Shown here: positions 6,773 to 15,046 of the stretch, one piece after another
Layout: the number at the start of each line of letters is the position of its first letter
Numbering within the stretch: the stretch's first letter is position 1
Source: Haliea sp040221975
GTDB lineage: Bacteria > Pseudomonadota > Gammaproteobacteria > Pseudomonadales > Halieaceae
DNA: 64,000 nucleotides
Reading direction: 5' to 3'
Assembly: GCA_040221975.1 (NCBI GenBank)
Contig: JAVJWR010000006.1
Location: 1-64,000 of the forward strand
The notes under the pieces: generated by a model
What the model was told of the DNA's origin: nothing
Databases searched by the model: none
The model's input: only the letters and a program-made list of their open reading frames with translations
Made by a program: the position numbers and the translations under genes

Positions 6773-7141
6773 ATGATTCAGACAGAGTCGTATTTGGATG
6801 TCGCTGACAACAGCGGTGCCCGCCGGGTGATGTGTATCAAGGTGCTGGGTGGCTCCAAGCGTCGCTATGCGCGTGTGGGCGACCTGATCAAGGTGACTGT
6901 CAAGGAAGCGATTCCCCGGGGCAAGGTCAAGAAGGGCCAGGTCATGACCGCGGTTGTGGTGCGTACCCGCAAGGGTGTGCGTCGCCCCGACGGCTCGCTG
7001 ATCAAGTTTGACGACAATGCGGCAGTTCTGCTGAACAACCAGCAGGCGCCCATTGGTACCCGTATATTTGGCCCCGTAACTCGTGAGCTGCGCGGCGAGA
7101 AGTTCATGAAGATCATTTCCCTGGCGCCGGAAGTTATCTGA
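6773..7141 (+). CDS. rplN: 50S ribosomal protein L14
   Basis: A 122-residue L14 (MIQTESYLDVADNSGARRVMCI), the standard length. The signature LDVADNSGAR and the C-terminal FGPVTRELR are both present. L14 forms an inter-subunit bridge with 16S rRNA helix 14 and is the target of the silencing factor RsfS. It opens the spc-type gene group, 28 nt before rplX. Confidence 0.98.
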   Translation: MIQTESYLDVADNSGARRVMCIKVLGGSKRRYARVGDLIKVTVKEAIPRGKVKKGQVMTAVVVRTRKGVRRPDGSLIKFDDNAAVLLNNQQAPIGTRIFGPVTRELRGEKFMKIISLAPEVI

Positions 7142-7168
7142 TTCGGCCCCAGGAGGAGAGGAAAGGAA

Positions 7169-7483
7169 ATGTCCAAGATCAAGCGCGATGATGAAGTGGT
7201 TATCCTGGCCGGCAAGGACAAGGGTAAGCGCGGGAAGGTTCGCAAGGTGATGGCTGACAACCGGGTGGTTGTTGCAGGCATCAACATGGTGAAAAAGCAC
7301 ACCAAGCCCAATCCGCAAATGGGTGTGGCTGGCGGTATTGTTGAGCAGGAGGCCCCCATTCAGGTCTCCAATGTGGCGATCTACAACCCCGCCACCAGCA
7401 AGGCCGACAAGGTTGGTTACAAAGTTGATGGGGATACCAAGGTGCGTATCTTCAAATCCAGTGGCGAGGCGATTGACGCCTGA
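7169..7483 (+). CDS. rplX: 50S ribosomal protein L24
   Basis: A 104-residue L24 with an N-terminal KOW motif (DDEVVILAGKDKGKRGKVRKV, about residues 6-26). L24 starts 50S assembly by binding the 5' end of 23S rRNA and later lies near the tunnel exit. A strong AGGAGGAGAGGAAAGG purine run precedes the ATG at 7169. It is followed after 23 nt by rplE. Confidence 0.97.
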   Translation: MSKIKRDDEVVILAGKDKGKRGKVRKVMADNRVVVAGINMVKKHTKPNPQMGVAGGIVEQEAPIQVSNVAIYNPATSKADKVGYKVDGDTKVRIFKSSGEAIDA

Positions 7484-7506
7484 GTCGGGTGTCAAGGGTA
7501 AAAGAC

Positions 7507-8046
7507 ATGGCAACGTTGAAAGAAAGATACAATAGCGAGCTTGCTCCCCGGCTGCAGGAAGAGCTGGGTCTGAAGAACGTGATGGAGATTCCGCGCATCA
7601 CCAAGATTACCCTGAACATGGGTGTTGGCGAGGCCGTGGGCGACAAGAAGGTTCTGGAAAACGCGGTAGCGGACATGGAGAAAATCTCCGGCCAGAAGCC
7701 CATCATCACTCTGGCGCGCAAGTCCATCGCCGGCTTCAAGATCCGCGACGGCTGGCCAATTGGCTGCAAGGTCACCCTGCGCTCGGAGCGGATGTACGAG
7801 TTCCTGGACCGCCTGATCAGCATCGCCATCCCGCGTATTCGCGACTTCCGCGGCGTTAGCCCGAAGTCCTTTGACGGTCGCGGCAATTTCGCCATGGGCG
7901 TGAGCGAGCAGATTATTTTCCCGGAAATCGAGTACGACCAGGTGGACACCTTGCGTGGCATGGACATTACCATCACCACCACGGCTCGTACGGATGATGA
8001 AGGCCGCGCGCTGCTGCGTGCCTTCAACTTCCCCCTGAAAGGTTAA
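7507..8046 (+). CDS. rplE: 50S ribosomal protein L5
   Basis: A 179-residue L5, the same length as in E. coli, starting MATLKERYNSELAPRLQEE. The P-site-contacting loop ARKSIAGFKIRDGWPIGCKV (about residues 69-88) is intact. L5 binds 5S rRNA and forms part of the central protuberance. The ATG at 7507 is preferred over an in-frame ATG at 7489 because it gives the family start. In E. coli, S8 represses the spc operon by binding near the rplE start; I did not detect a clear S8-site mimic by eye. Confidence 0.97.
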   Translation: MATLKERYNSELAPRLQEELGLKNVMEIPRITKITLNMGVGEAVGDKKVLENAVADMEKISGQKPIITLARKSIAGFKIRDGWPIGCKVTLRSERMYEFLDRLISIAIPRIRDFRGVSPKSFDGRGNFAMGVSEQIIFPEIEYDQVDTLRGMDITITTTARTDDEGRALLRAFNFPLKG

Positions 8047-8056
8047 GAGGCTTACC

Positions 8057-8362
8057 ATGGCTAAGAAATCGATGATCGCACGTGAGAAGAAGCGCGCGCA
8101 GACGGTAGTAAAGTATGCCGCCAAGCGGGCTGCGTTGAAGGCGGTCCTGAGCGATCAGGGCGCCACCGAAGACGCCAAGTGGGAAGCACAGATTGCGCTG
8201 CAGAAGTTGCCCCGCGATGCCAGCCCGGTGCGCAAGCAGCGTCGCTGCCAGCTGACCGGCCGTCCTCACGGTGTCTATCGTAAATTTGGCCTGTGCCGTA
8301 ACAAGCTGCGTGAAGCAGCGATGCGCGGTGATGTACCTGGTCTGGTTAAAGCCAGCTGGTAA
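8057..8362 (+). CDS. rpsN: 30S ribosomal protein S14 (zinc-independent type)
   Basis: A 101-residue S14 of the long type. The zinc-binding CxxC pairs of the short S14 are absent; only isolated cysteines occur (RRCQLTGRPHGVYRKFGLCRNKLRE). S14 binds late to the 30S head beside S3 and S10. The ATG at 8057 is 10 nt after the rplE stop, with AGAGG upstream, and rpsH follows after 15 nt. Confidence 0.97.
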   Translation: MAKKSMIAREKKRAQTVVKYAAKRAALKAVLSDQGATEDAKWEAQIALQKLPRDASPVRKQRRCQLTGRPHGVYRKFGLCRNKLREAAMRGDVPGLVKASW

Positions 8363-8377
8363 CGGAGAGATTCGATC

Positions 8378-8773
8378 ATGAGTATGCAAGATCCGCTGTC
8401 AGATATGCTGACCCGTATTCGCAACGCCCAGATGGCCGGCAAGCCCCGTGTGGAGATGCCCGGTTCCAAGCTCAAGGCCGCCGTTGCGGAAGTACTGAAG
8501 CAAGAAGGTTACATTGGTGATTTCGCAGCTGCGACAGACACCGGCAAGCCGCGCCTGAGCATCGAGCTCAAGTATTTCGAGGGCAAGCCGGTTATTGCAG
8601 AGATTGATCGAGTCAGCCGTCCGGGCCTGCGCAATTATGCAGCCAAGGGTGAGTTGCCGACAGTCCGCGGAGGCCTGGGTGTAGCTATAGTGTCCACCTC
8701 CCGGGGTGTGATGACCGATCGTGCTGCCCGGGCTGCCGGTGTCGGCGGCGAAGTGCTCTGCACCGTTTTCTAG
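8378..8773 (+). CDS. rpsH: 30S ribosomal protein S8
   Basis: A 131-residue S8 starting MSMQDPLSDMLTRIRNAQ. The conserved C-terminal block TSRGVMTDRAARAAGVGGEVLC (from about residue 107) that binds 16S rRNA helix 21 is intact. S8 is a central-domain assembly protein and in E. coli the translational repressor of the spc operon. The start matches E. coli S8. It is 15 nt after rpsN and 24 nt before rplF. Confidence 0.97.
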   Translation: MSMQDPLSDMLTRIRNAQMAGKPRVEMPGSKLKAAVAEVLKQEGYIGDFAAATDTGKPRLSIELKYFEGKPVIAEIDRVSRPGLRNYAAKGELPTVRGGLGVAIVSTSRGVMTDRAARAAGVGGEVLCTVF

Positions 8774-8797
8774 AATTACTGAGGAAGGGCATTCAAC

Positions 8798-9325
8798 ATG
8801 TCTAGAGTCGCAAAATTTCCGGTACAACTGCCCAAAGGGGTGGAAGTCAACCAGAGTGGTCGGGATCTCACTGTCAAGGGTGGTCGAGGTACATTGGCGC
8901 TTGAAATGGGTGAGGGCATTGCCATCACTCAGGAAGGCGGCGCGGTGACCATTGCCTATGAGAGTGACAAGTCAAGCGCACTGGCTGGCACTACGCGTGC
9001 GCTGCTGAACAATATGGTCATCGGTGTCAGTGACGGTTGGGAGAAGAAACTGATTCTCAACGGCGTTGGCTACCGTGCCAAGGCGGACGGCAAGACGGTG
9101 AACCTGACCGTGGGCCTGTCGCACCCGGTGGACTATCAGTTGCCAGAGGGTGTCAGCGCCGAGACCCCGACGCAGACTGAAATCGTCGTCAAGGGTATAG
9201 ACAAGCAGGCTGTTGGCCAGGCCGCTGCAGAGATTCGCAGCTTCCGTCCGCCGGAGCCTTACAAGGGCAAGGGTATTCGTTACGCGAACGAAGTCGTTCG
9301 CCGTAAAGAAGCCAAGAAGAAGTAG
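8798..9325 (+). CDS. rplF: 50S ribosomal protein L6
   Basis: A 175-residue L6 with two repeated alpha/beta domains and the C-terminal signature FRPPEPYKGKGIRYANEVVRRKE. L6 stabilises the sarcin-ricin region where translation factors bind. The length is within two residues of E. coli L6. It precedes rplR by 10 nt; AGGAAGGG lies upstream of the start. Confidence 0.98.
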   Translation: MSRVAKFPVQLPKGVEVNQSGRDLTVKGGRGTLALEMGEGIAITQEGGAVTIAYESDKSSALAGTTRALLNNMVIGVSDGWEKKLILNGVGYRAKADGKTVNLTVGLSHPVDYQLPEGVSAETPTQTEIVVKGIDKQAVGQAAAEIRSFRPPEPYKGKGIRYANEVVRRKEAKKK

Positions 9326-9335
9326 GTAGGTTGAG

Positions 9336-9686
9336 ATGAGTGCAAAGAATGAATCAAGGCTGCGCCGCGCACGTCGCGCTCGCAACCGGATGCGTGAGCA
9401 GGGCGTCAACCGCCTGACAGTGCACCGTACCCCGCGCCACATCTATGCGCAGGTTATTGCTCCTGCCGGCGATCGTGTTCTGGCCAGCGCTTCGACGCTG
9501 GACGGCAGCTTGCGCAGCGGCAGCACTGGCAACCAGACCGCTGCCGCTGCGGTAGGCAAGCTGGTCGCCGAGCGGGCGAAGGCTGCAGGCGTCGACAAGG
9601 TCGCGTTTGATCGCGCTGGCTACAAGTACCACGGACGTGTCAAGGCGCTTGCCGACGCAGCCCGTGAAAGTGGACTGGAATTCTAG
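9336..9686 (+). CDS. rplR: 50S ribosomal protein L18
   Basis: A 116-residue L18 beginning MSAKNESRLRRARRARNRM, with the very basic N-terminal arm and the C-terminal FDRAGYKYHGRVKALADAARESGLEF typical of the family. L18 binds 5S rRNA with L5 in the central protuberance. It is 10 nt after rplF and 9 nt before rpsE. Confidence 0.98.
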   Translation: MSAKNESRLRRARRARNRMREQGVNRLTVHRTPRHIYAQVIAPAGDRVLASASTLDGSLRSGSTGNQTAAAAVGKLVAERAKAAGVDKVAFDRAGYKYHGRVKALADAARESGLEF

Positions 9687-9695
9687 GGTAGGGCT

Positions 9696-10208
9696 ATGGC
9701 GTTTAACGATCAGAAGAAGCAGCAGCAGGACGGTGACCTCCAGGAGAAACTGGTACAGGTCAACCGCGTTGCCAAGGTGGTCAAGGGTGGCCGTATATTC
9801 AGCTTCACCGCCCTCACTGTGGTCGGCGATGGCAATGGCAAGGTCGGTTTTGGCCGCGGCAAGGCGCGTGAGGTGCCGGTGGCGATCCAGAAGGCCATGG
9901 AGGCCGCTCGTCGCAACATGATTCAGGTCGACCTGAACAACGGCACGATCCAGTATCCGGTCAAGGCCAGCCACGGCGCCTCCAAGGTGTACATGCAGCC
10001 CGCGTCCGAGGGTACCGGCGTGATTGCCGGTGGCGCGATGCGCGCCGTACTGGAAATTGCCGGGGTACACAACGTACTGGCCAAGTGCTATGGCTCCACC
10101 AACCCGGTCAACGTGGTGCGCGCGACCTTTAACGGCCTGCGCGACATGGTTGCTCCGGAAGATGTTGCCGCCAAGCGTGGCAAGACTGTTGAAGAAATTC
10201 TGAACTAA
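9696..10208 (+). CDS. rpsE: 30S ribosomal protein S5
   Basis: A 170-residue S5. It has the N-terminal double-stranded RNA-binding fold with KLVQVNRVAKVVKGGRIFSF and the C-terminal GVIAGGAMRAVLEIAGVHNVLAKCYGS block. S5 is at the mRNA entry site with S3 and S4 and affects decoding accuracy. The N-terminal QKKQQQ run is slightly unusual but in the disordered region. The ATG at 9696 follows a weak TAGGG site. Confidence 0.98.
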   Translation: MAFNDQKKQQQDGDLQEKLVQVNRVAKVVKGGRIFSFTALTVVGDGNGKVGFGRGKAREVPVAIQKAMEAARRNMIQVDLNNGTIQYPVKASHGASKVYMQPASEGTGVIAGGAMRAVLEIAGVHNVLAKCYGSTNPVNVVRATFNGLRDMVAPEDVAAKRGKTVEEILN

Positions 10209-10226
10209 TTACTGGGTTGGCTAGTC

Positions 10227-10409
10227 ATGGCTAAAGCAACAATCAAGGTTACGCAGATCAAGAGCGTCCACGGTCGCCTGAAGAACCATCGCGCCTGTAT
10301 CGCAGGCCTGGGTCTGCGCCGCATCGGTCATACCGTCGAGGTGGAAGACACACCTTCCGTTCGCGGCATGATCAACAAAGTGAACTACATGGTTCGGATC
10401 GAGGAATAG
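10227..10409 (+). CDS. rpmD: 50S ribosomal protein L30
   Basis: A 60-residue L30, the usual bacterial length, with the signature KSVHGRLKNHRACIAGLGLRR (residues 12 onward). L30 binds 23S rRNA near L5 and 5S rRNA, and is absent from some bacteria. It lies 18 nt after rpsE and 3 nt before rplO in the spc group. Confidence 0.97.
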   Translation: MAKATIKVTQIKSVHGRLKNHRACIAGLGLRRIGHTVEVEDTPSVRGMINKVNYMVRIEE

Positions 10410-10412
10410 ATC

Positions 10413-10859
10413 ATGTCTGATGTTTTGCGACTGAATAGCCTGAGCCCGAGCCCGGGCTCCCGCAAGGACGCCAAGCGCGTCGGACGCGGTATCGGCAGTG
10501 GCCTCGGCAAGACAGCCGGCCGCGGCCACAAGGGGCAGAAGTCCCGTTCCGGCGGCACTGTTCGTCCGGGTTTCGAGGGCGGCCAGATGCCGCTGCAGAA
10601 GCGCCTGCCGAAATATGGTTTCACTTCGCGCGTTTCGCGGACGACTGCGCAGGTACGCCTGGGCGAGTTGAACGCAGTGCAGTCCGATGTGGTGGATCTC
10701 GAGGCGCTCAAGGACGCCGATGTGATTCGTCAGGACGTGTTGCGCGTGCGTGTGTTCCTGTCTGGCGAAGTCACCAGGCCGCTGACCCTCAAGGGCCTGG
10801 CAATCACCAAGGGTGCCCGCGAGGCAATCGAACAGGCCGGCGGGAAAGTAGAGGAATAA
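10413..10859 (+). CDS. rplO: 50S ribosomal protein L15
   Basis: A 148-residue L15. It has the extended glycine- and arginine-rich N-terminal arm (about residues 20-60, with GRGIGSGLGKTAGRGHKGQKSR) that threads into 23S rRNA, then a globular domain. L15 is a late assembly protein. Its TAA stop is directly followed by the secY ATG with no spacing, so secY translation is probably coupled to rplO. Confidence 0.98.
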   Translation: MSDVLRLNSLSPSPGSRKDAKRVGRGIGSGLGKTAGRGHKGQKSRSGGTVRPGFEGGQMPLQKRLPKYGFTSRVSRTTAQVRLGELNAVQSDVVDLEALKDADVIRQDVLRVRVFLSGEVTRPLTLKGLAITKGAREAIEQAGGKVEE

Positions 10860-12182
10860 ATGGCACAAGGTCAGCTGCCAGGTAGCAACAAGGCCGGACT
10901 GGGCGAGCTCTTTGCTCGCCTTCGTTTCGTTTTGCTGGCTATTATCGTTTACCGGATCGGTACCCATATCCCGGTGCCGGGTATTGACCCTGCCCAGCTG
11001 GCGGCCCTGTTCAATCAGAACCAGGGCACCATCCTCGGTCTGGCGAACATGTTTTCCGGTGGCGCACTCGAGCGCATGAGTATTCTCGCGCTGGGGATCA
11101 TGCCCTATATCTCCGCCTCCATCATCATGCAATTGATGTCGGCGGTAACGCCTCAGCTGGAGGCCTTGAAGAAGGAAGGTGAATCCGGAAGGCGGAAGAT
11201 CAGTCAGTACACGCGCTACCTGACGGTGGTGCTGGCGATCATCCAGGCGACGGGCATGACAGTGGGCATGGCCAACCAGGGCATGTCCTACGATGCCTCC
11301 GTGGTGTTCTACGTGATTGCCATTACCTCGCTGGTCACCGGCGCAGTGTTCATGATGTGGCTGGGCGAGCAGATCACCGAGAAAGGTGTGGGGAACGGCA
11401 TCTCGTTGCTGATCTTTGCCGGCATTGTCGCTGGCCTGCCCTCCGCCATTGGGCAGTCACTGGAGTCGGCGCGGCAGGGTGAGCTGAATATCCTCGTGCT
11501 GCTCTTTATCCTGACCCTGGCGATCGCGGTGATCTACATGATCGTGTTCATTGAGCGCGGCCAGCGGCGGATCACGGTGAACTACGCCAAGCGCCAGCAG
11601 GGTCGCAAGATGATGCAGGCGCAGAGCTCGCACCTGCCACTGAAGGTCAACATGGCGGGGGTGATTCCCGCGATCTTTGCCAGCAGCATATTGCTGTTTC
11701 CGGCCTCGATCGCCCAGTGGTTCGGGTCCAGTGGTTCTGCCGACTGGCTGCAGGATCTCGCTCTGGCCATTGGCCCCGGGCAGCCTTTGAACATCCTGCT
11801 GTTCACCGGCTTCATTGTGTTTTTCTGCTTCTTCTATACGGCGTTGATGTTCAACCCGCAGGAAGTGGCCGACAACCTCAAGCGCTCCGGCGCGTTTGTC
11901 CCCGGCATCCGCCCCGGGCAGCAGACCGCCAACTATATAGACGGCGTATTGACGAGGTTGACAGTATTTGGATCGGCATACATTGCGCTGGTCTGCCTCA
12001 TGCCCCAGTTTCTGGTGGTGATGTGGAACGTACCGTTTTATCTGGGTGGTACCTCCCTGCTGATCGTTGTGGTCGTAGTGATGGACTTCATGGCCCAGGT
12101 CCAGAGTCACCTGATGTCGCACCAGTACGATTCGGTGATGAAGAAGGCGAAATTGAATACTTATGGTGCTTCCGGCCGCTGA
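10860..12182 (+). CDS. secY: Protein translocase subunit SecY
   Basis: A 440-residue inner-membrane protein with about ten hydrophobic helices. It is the channel of the SecYEG translocon, which exports unfolded preproteins with SecA and inserts membrane proteins from the ribosome. Recognisable blocks are the N-terminal LGELFARLRFVLLAIIVYRIG, the IPVPGIDP plug-side segment, and the cytoplasmic loop NYAKRQQGRK that contacts the ribosome and SecA. The C-terminus MKKAKLNTYGASGR is typical. The ATG at 10860 abuts the rplO stop. rpmJ follows 30 nt later. Confidence 0.98.
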   Translation: MAQGQLPGSNKAGLGELFARLRFVLLAIIVYRIGTHIPVPGIDPAQLAALFNQNQGTILGLANMFSGGALERMSILALGIMPYISASIIMQLMSAVTPQLEALKKEGESGRRKISQYTRYLTVVLAIIQATGMTVGMANQGMSYDASVVFYVIAITSLVTGAVFMMWLGEQITEKGVGNGISLLIFAGIVAGLPSAIGQSLESARQGELNILVLLFILTLAIAVIYMIVFIERGQRRITVNYAKRQQGRKMMQAQSSHLPLKVNMAGVIPAIFASSILLFPASIAQWFGSSGSADWLQDLALAIGPGQPLNILLFTGFIVFFCFFYTALMFNPQEVADNLKRSGAFVPGIRPGQQTANYIDGVLTRLTVFGSAYIALVCLMPQFLVVMWNVPFYLGGTSLLIVVVVVMDFMAQVQSHLMSHQYDSVMKKAKLNTYGASGR

Positions 12183-12212
12183 CAGGATGGCCGGTTTTTG
12201 GAGAAAAGCGAA

Positions 12213-12329
12213 ATGAAAGTACGTGCATCAGTAAAGAAGGTCTGCAGGAACTGCAAGATCGTTCGTCGCAACAGTGTCGTGCGTGTGATCTGTCATACAG
12301 ATCCCCGTCACAAACAGCGCCAGGGCTGA
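12213..12329 (+). CDS. rpmJ: 50S ribosomal protein L36 (zinc-type)
   Basis: A 38-residue protein, MKVRASVKKVCRNCKIVRRN then a VICHTDPRHKQRQG end. The ligands of the zinc ribbon (CxxC at residues 11-14, then C27 and H33) are all present, so this is the zinc-dependent L36 form. It is too short for usual ORF cutoffs but unambiguous from sequence and from its position between secY and rpsM. GGAG lies upstream of the ATG at 12213. Confidence 0.97.
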   Translation: MKVRASVKKVCRNCKIVRRNSVVRVICHTDPRHKQRQG

Positions 12330-12352
12330 TCCCGGTTCCGGGCTGCTGACTG

Positions 12353-12381
12353 TTGATTTTTAGTAAACATACCGCTAGAAT
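12353..12381 (+). promoter_or_regulatory. Promoter of the rpsM-rpsK-rpsD-rpoA-rplQ group
   Basis: TTGATT (12353-12358) and TAGAAT (12376-12381) are 17 bp apart, downstream of rpmJ. The -10 is identical to the rpsJ promoter -10. It should give the alpha operon its own transcript in addition to read-through from upstream. Confidence 0.8.
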
Positions 12382-12387
12382 GCTGCG

Positions 12388-12480
12388 CCTTTCGCGCCCA
12401 CCCACGGAGCCAAGCAGGTTCCAGGGTGGGGCTTGATTGCCCAGCGCAAAGCGACGATTTGAGTATTTGGAGAGAGTTGG
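12388..12480 (+). promoter_or_regulatory. Alpha-operon leader, likely S4-responsive
   Basis: The leader of about 93 nt before rpsM can form a perfect 7-bp stem, CCCACCC (12397-12403) with GGGTGGG (12424-12430), and further GCGC pairings toward the start site. In E. coli the equivalent leader folds as a pseudoknot that S4 binds to repress the operon. Position and size fit; the full pseudoknot was not verified by folding. Confidence 0.55.
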
Positions 12481-12837
12481 ATGGCTCGTATTGCCGGCGT
12501 CAACGTACCCGATAACAAGCACGCTGTTATCGCCCTGACCTATATATATGGTGTCGGTCGCACTCAGGCCAAGCGCCTCTGCGCCGATACGGGTGTTGCT
12601 GAAAACAGCAAGATCGGTGAGCTCAGTGAAGAGCAAATGGACGCACTGCGGACCAGGGTGGGCGATCTGACGGTAGAGGGTGACCTGCGCCGGGAAGTGT
12701 CGATGAATATCAAGCGTCTGATGGACCTGGGCTGCAACCGTGGCCTGCGTCATCGTCGCAGCTTGCCGCTGCGTGGTCAGCGCACCAAGACCAATGCCCG
12801 CACCCGCAAGGGTCCGCGCAAGCCGATTCGCCGGTAG
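12481..12837 (+). CDS. rpsM: 30S ribosomal protein S13
   Basis: A 118-residue S13 (MARIAGVNVPDNKHAVIAL), with the helix-two-turn-helix YGVGRTQAKRLC and the basic C-terminal tail RGQRTKTNARTRKGPRKPIRR that reaches the P-site tRNA. S13 is in the 30S head and forms bridges to the 50S subunit. It is the first gene after the alpha-operon promoter; GGAGAGAG precedes the ATG. Confidence 0.98.
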   Translation: MARIAGVNVPDNKHAVIALTYIYGVGRTQAKRLCADTGVAENSKIGELSEEQMDALRTRVGDLTVEGDLRREVSMNIKRLMDLGCNRGLRHRRSLPLRGQRTKTNARTRKGPRKPIRR

Positions 12838-12912
12838 GGCGTCGCCCCGGGCGAATCCTTTTAGTGTAGCTGCACCCGTGTGCAGTGTTGATATTAAAGC
12901 AGGAAACAAAGT

Positions 12913-13305
12913 ATGGCCAAGCCAGGTGCCAAGAGCACTCGCAAGAAGATTACCAAGACCGTGGTAGACGGCATTGCCCACGTGCATGCGTCTTTCAACA
13001 ACACGATCATCACCATTACCGACCGCCAGGGCAATACGCTGAGCTGGGCGACTTCCGGCGGCTCCGGCTTCCGCGGCTCGCGCAAGAGCACTCCCTTCGC
13101 TGCGCAGGTCGCTGCGGAACGCGCAGGTGAAGCGGCCAAGGAATACGGGCTGAAGAATCTTGATGTGCAGGTGAAAGGCCCCGGCCCGGGTCGCGAGTCA
13201 GCAGTGCGTGCGCTCAATTCCTGCGGCTACAAGATCACCAATATCACCGACGTGACGCCGATCCCGCATAACGGTTGCCGTCCACCCAAGAAACGTCGCG
13301 TCTAG
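12913..13305 (+). CDS. rpsK: 30S ribosomal protein S11
   Basis: A 130-residue S11. The signature HASFNNTIITITDRQGN (about residues 25-41) and the C-terminal TPIPHNGCRPPKKRRV are both intact. S11 lines the platform of the 30S subunit beside the E-site mRNA. It lies 75 nt after rpsM; this gap has an AGGA site near the start and nothing else of note. rpsD follows after 20 nt. Confidence 0.98.
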   Translation: MAKPGAKSTRKKITKTVVDGIAHVHASFNNTIITITDRQGNTLSWATSGGSGFRGSRKSTPFAAQVAAERAGEAAKEYGLKNLDVQVKGPGPGRESAVRALNSCGYKITNITDVTPIPHNGCRPPKKRRV

Positions 13306-13325
13306 CGCTCACAGGAATATTTGAC

Positions 13326-13946
13326 ATGGCTCGATATATTGGACCCACGTGCAAGCTCTCCCGTCGTGAAGGAACAGATCTGTTCCTGAAGAGCGGAGTC
13401 CGTGCGCTGGAAAGCAAGTGCAAGCCCGAATCGGCTCCCGGCCAGCACGGCGCCCGTCGCGGCCGTCTGTCTGACTACGGTGTGCAGCTGCGCGAGAAGC
13501 AGAAAGTACGCCGTATCTACGGTGTCCTTGAGAAGCAGTTTCGGAACTATTACAAGGAAGCTGCTCGCCTCAAGGGCGCAACCGGTGAGAACCTGTTGCA
13601 GCTGCTGGAAAGTCGCCTCGACAATGTGGTCTACCGCATGGGGTTTGGGTCCACCCGCGCCGAGTCGCGGCAGCTGGTCAGCCACAAGGGCATCCTGGTC
13701 AATGGCGCCGTGGTAAATGTGCCTTCTTACCAGGTGCAGGCCGGTGACATCGTTTCCTTGCGCGAAAAAGCCAAAAAGCAGCTGCGGGTGCAGTCTGCCA
13801 TGGCCCTGGCTGCCCAGCGTGGCGAGCCCGAGTGGATAGACTTCAACAGCGAGAAGCTGGAAGGAGTTTTCAAGTCAGCCCCTGAGCGTCAGGACCTGTC
13901 TTCCGAGATCAATGAAAACCTGATCGTGGAACTGTACTCCAAGTAA
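13326..13946 (+). CDS. rpsD: 30S ribosomal protein S4
   Basis: A 206-residue S4, the same length as E. coli S4, starting MARYIGPTCKLSRREGTDL. The S4 RNA-binding domain is visible from about residue 95 (SRLDNVVYRMGFGSTRAESRQLVSHKGI). S4 starts 30S assembly on the 5' domain of 16S rRNA and in E. coli represses the alpha operon by binding its leader. The ATG at 13326 is chosen because the longer frame from 13275 lies inside rpsK. Confidence 0.98.
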   Translation: MARYIGPTCKLSRREGTDLFLKSGVRALESKCKPESAPGQHGARRGRLSDYGVQLREKQKVRRIYGVLEKQFRNYYKEAARLKGATGENLLQLLESRLDNVVYRMGFGSTRAESRQLVSHKGILVNGAVVNVPSYQVQAGDIVSLREKAKKQLRVQSAMALAAQRGEPEWIDFNSEKLEGVFKSAPERQDLSSEINENLIVELYSK

Positions 13947-13983
13947 TCCGACTCAGGACCAACCTACTCATACAGGTGCCAGA

Positions 13984-14988
13984 ATGCAGATTGCAGTAAA
14001 CGAATTTTTGACTCCGCGCGTGATCAACGTCGAAGAGAAGACCAGTACCCGCGCCCAGGTCACTCTGGAGCCGCTGGAGCGGGGCTTTGGCCATACTCTT
14101 GGCAATGCCCTGCGTCGCATACTGCTGTCTTCAATGCCAGGCTGCGCTATCACTGAAGTCGAGATCGACGGTGTTGAGCACGAATACAGCGCCATTGAGG
14201 GCGTGCAGGAAGACGTCATTGAAATCCTGCTGAACCTGAAGGGCGTGGCCCTGGTCATGAGCGGCAAGGAAGAGGCCGAGCTGACTTTGAGCCGCAAGGG
14301 TCCGGGTGTCGTCACTGCGGGTGATATCCAGGTTGATCACGATATCGAGATTCGCAATCCCGAGCACGTTATCTGTACGCTCACTGGCAGCTCGCATGTC
14401 AGCATGAAGCTGACGGTGGCACGCGGTCGCGGCTACTCTCCCGCCGACTCCCGCGAGAATCCCGAGGAAGAGACCCGCTCCATTGGTCGCCTGCACCTGG
14501 ACGCCACTTTCTCGCCCATCAATCGCGTCTCCTACGTGGTTGAAGCGGCCCGGGTCGAGCAGCGCACGGACCTGGACAAGCTGGTACTGGATCTCGAGAC
14601 CAACGGTACCATTGATCCCGAGGAAGCCATCCGTCGCGCGGCGACCATCCTCCAGCAGCAGCTGGCTGTGTTCGTGGACCTGGAAAGCGAGAGCCACAGC
14701 GAGTCCGTGGTCGAGGAAGACGAAGTCGACCCGATTCTGCTGCGCCCGGTGGACGATCTCGAACTCACCGTTCGCTCGGCCAACTGCCTCAAGGCAGAGA
14801 ATATTTACTACATCGGTGACCTGGTTCAGCGTACAGAGGTGGAGTTGCTGAAAACTCCCAACCTGGGCAAGAAGTCACTGACCGAAATAAAGGATGTACT
14901 GGCGTCTCGCGGCTTGTCCCTGGGTATGCGCCTGGACAACTGGCCGCCGGCCAGCCTCAGAAACGACGACCGGGTGCTGAGCATCTAA
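13984..14988 (+). CDS. rpoA: RNA polymerase alpha subunit
   Basis: A 334-residue alpha subunit. The N-terminal domain (about residues 1-235) has the dimerisation segment LEPLERGFGHTLGNALRRILLSSMPG. An acidic linker (ESVVEEDEVDP) leads to the C-terminal domain (about residues 250-334) with VRSANCLKAENIYYIGDLV, the surface that binds UP elements and activators. Length and domain order are standard for gammaproteobacteria. It lies between rpsD and rplQ as usual, with a 37-nt gap before it. Confidence 0.98.
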   Translation: MQIAVNEFLTPRVINVEEKTSTRAQVTLEPLERGFGHTLGNALRRILLSSMPGCAITEVEIDGVEHEYSAIEGVQEDVIEILLNLKGVALVMSGKEEAELTLSRKGPGVVTAGDIQVDHDIEIRNPEHVICTLTGSSHVSMKLTVARGRGYSPADSRENPEEETRSIGRLHLDATFSPINRVSYVVEAARVEQRTDLDKLVLDLETNGTIDPEEAIRRAATILQQQLAVFVDLESESHSESVVEEDEVDPILLRPVDDLELTVRSANCLKAENIYYIGDLVQRTEVELLKTPNLGKKSLTEIKDVLASRGLSLGMRLDNWPPASLRNDDRVLSI

Positions 14989-15046
14989 GCTCCCGAGTTA
15001 ACAGTTGGCAGTGCTGAGATAGCACAGACAGTATAGGAAAGTAAAA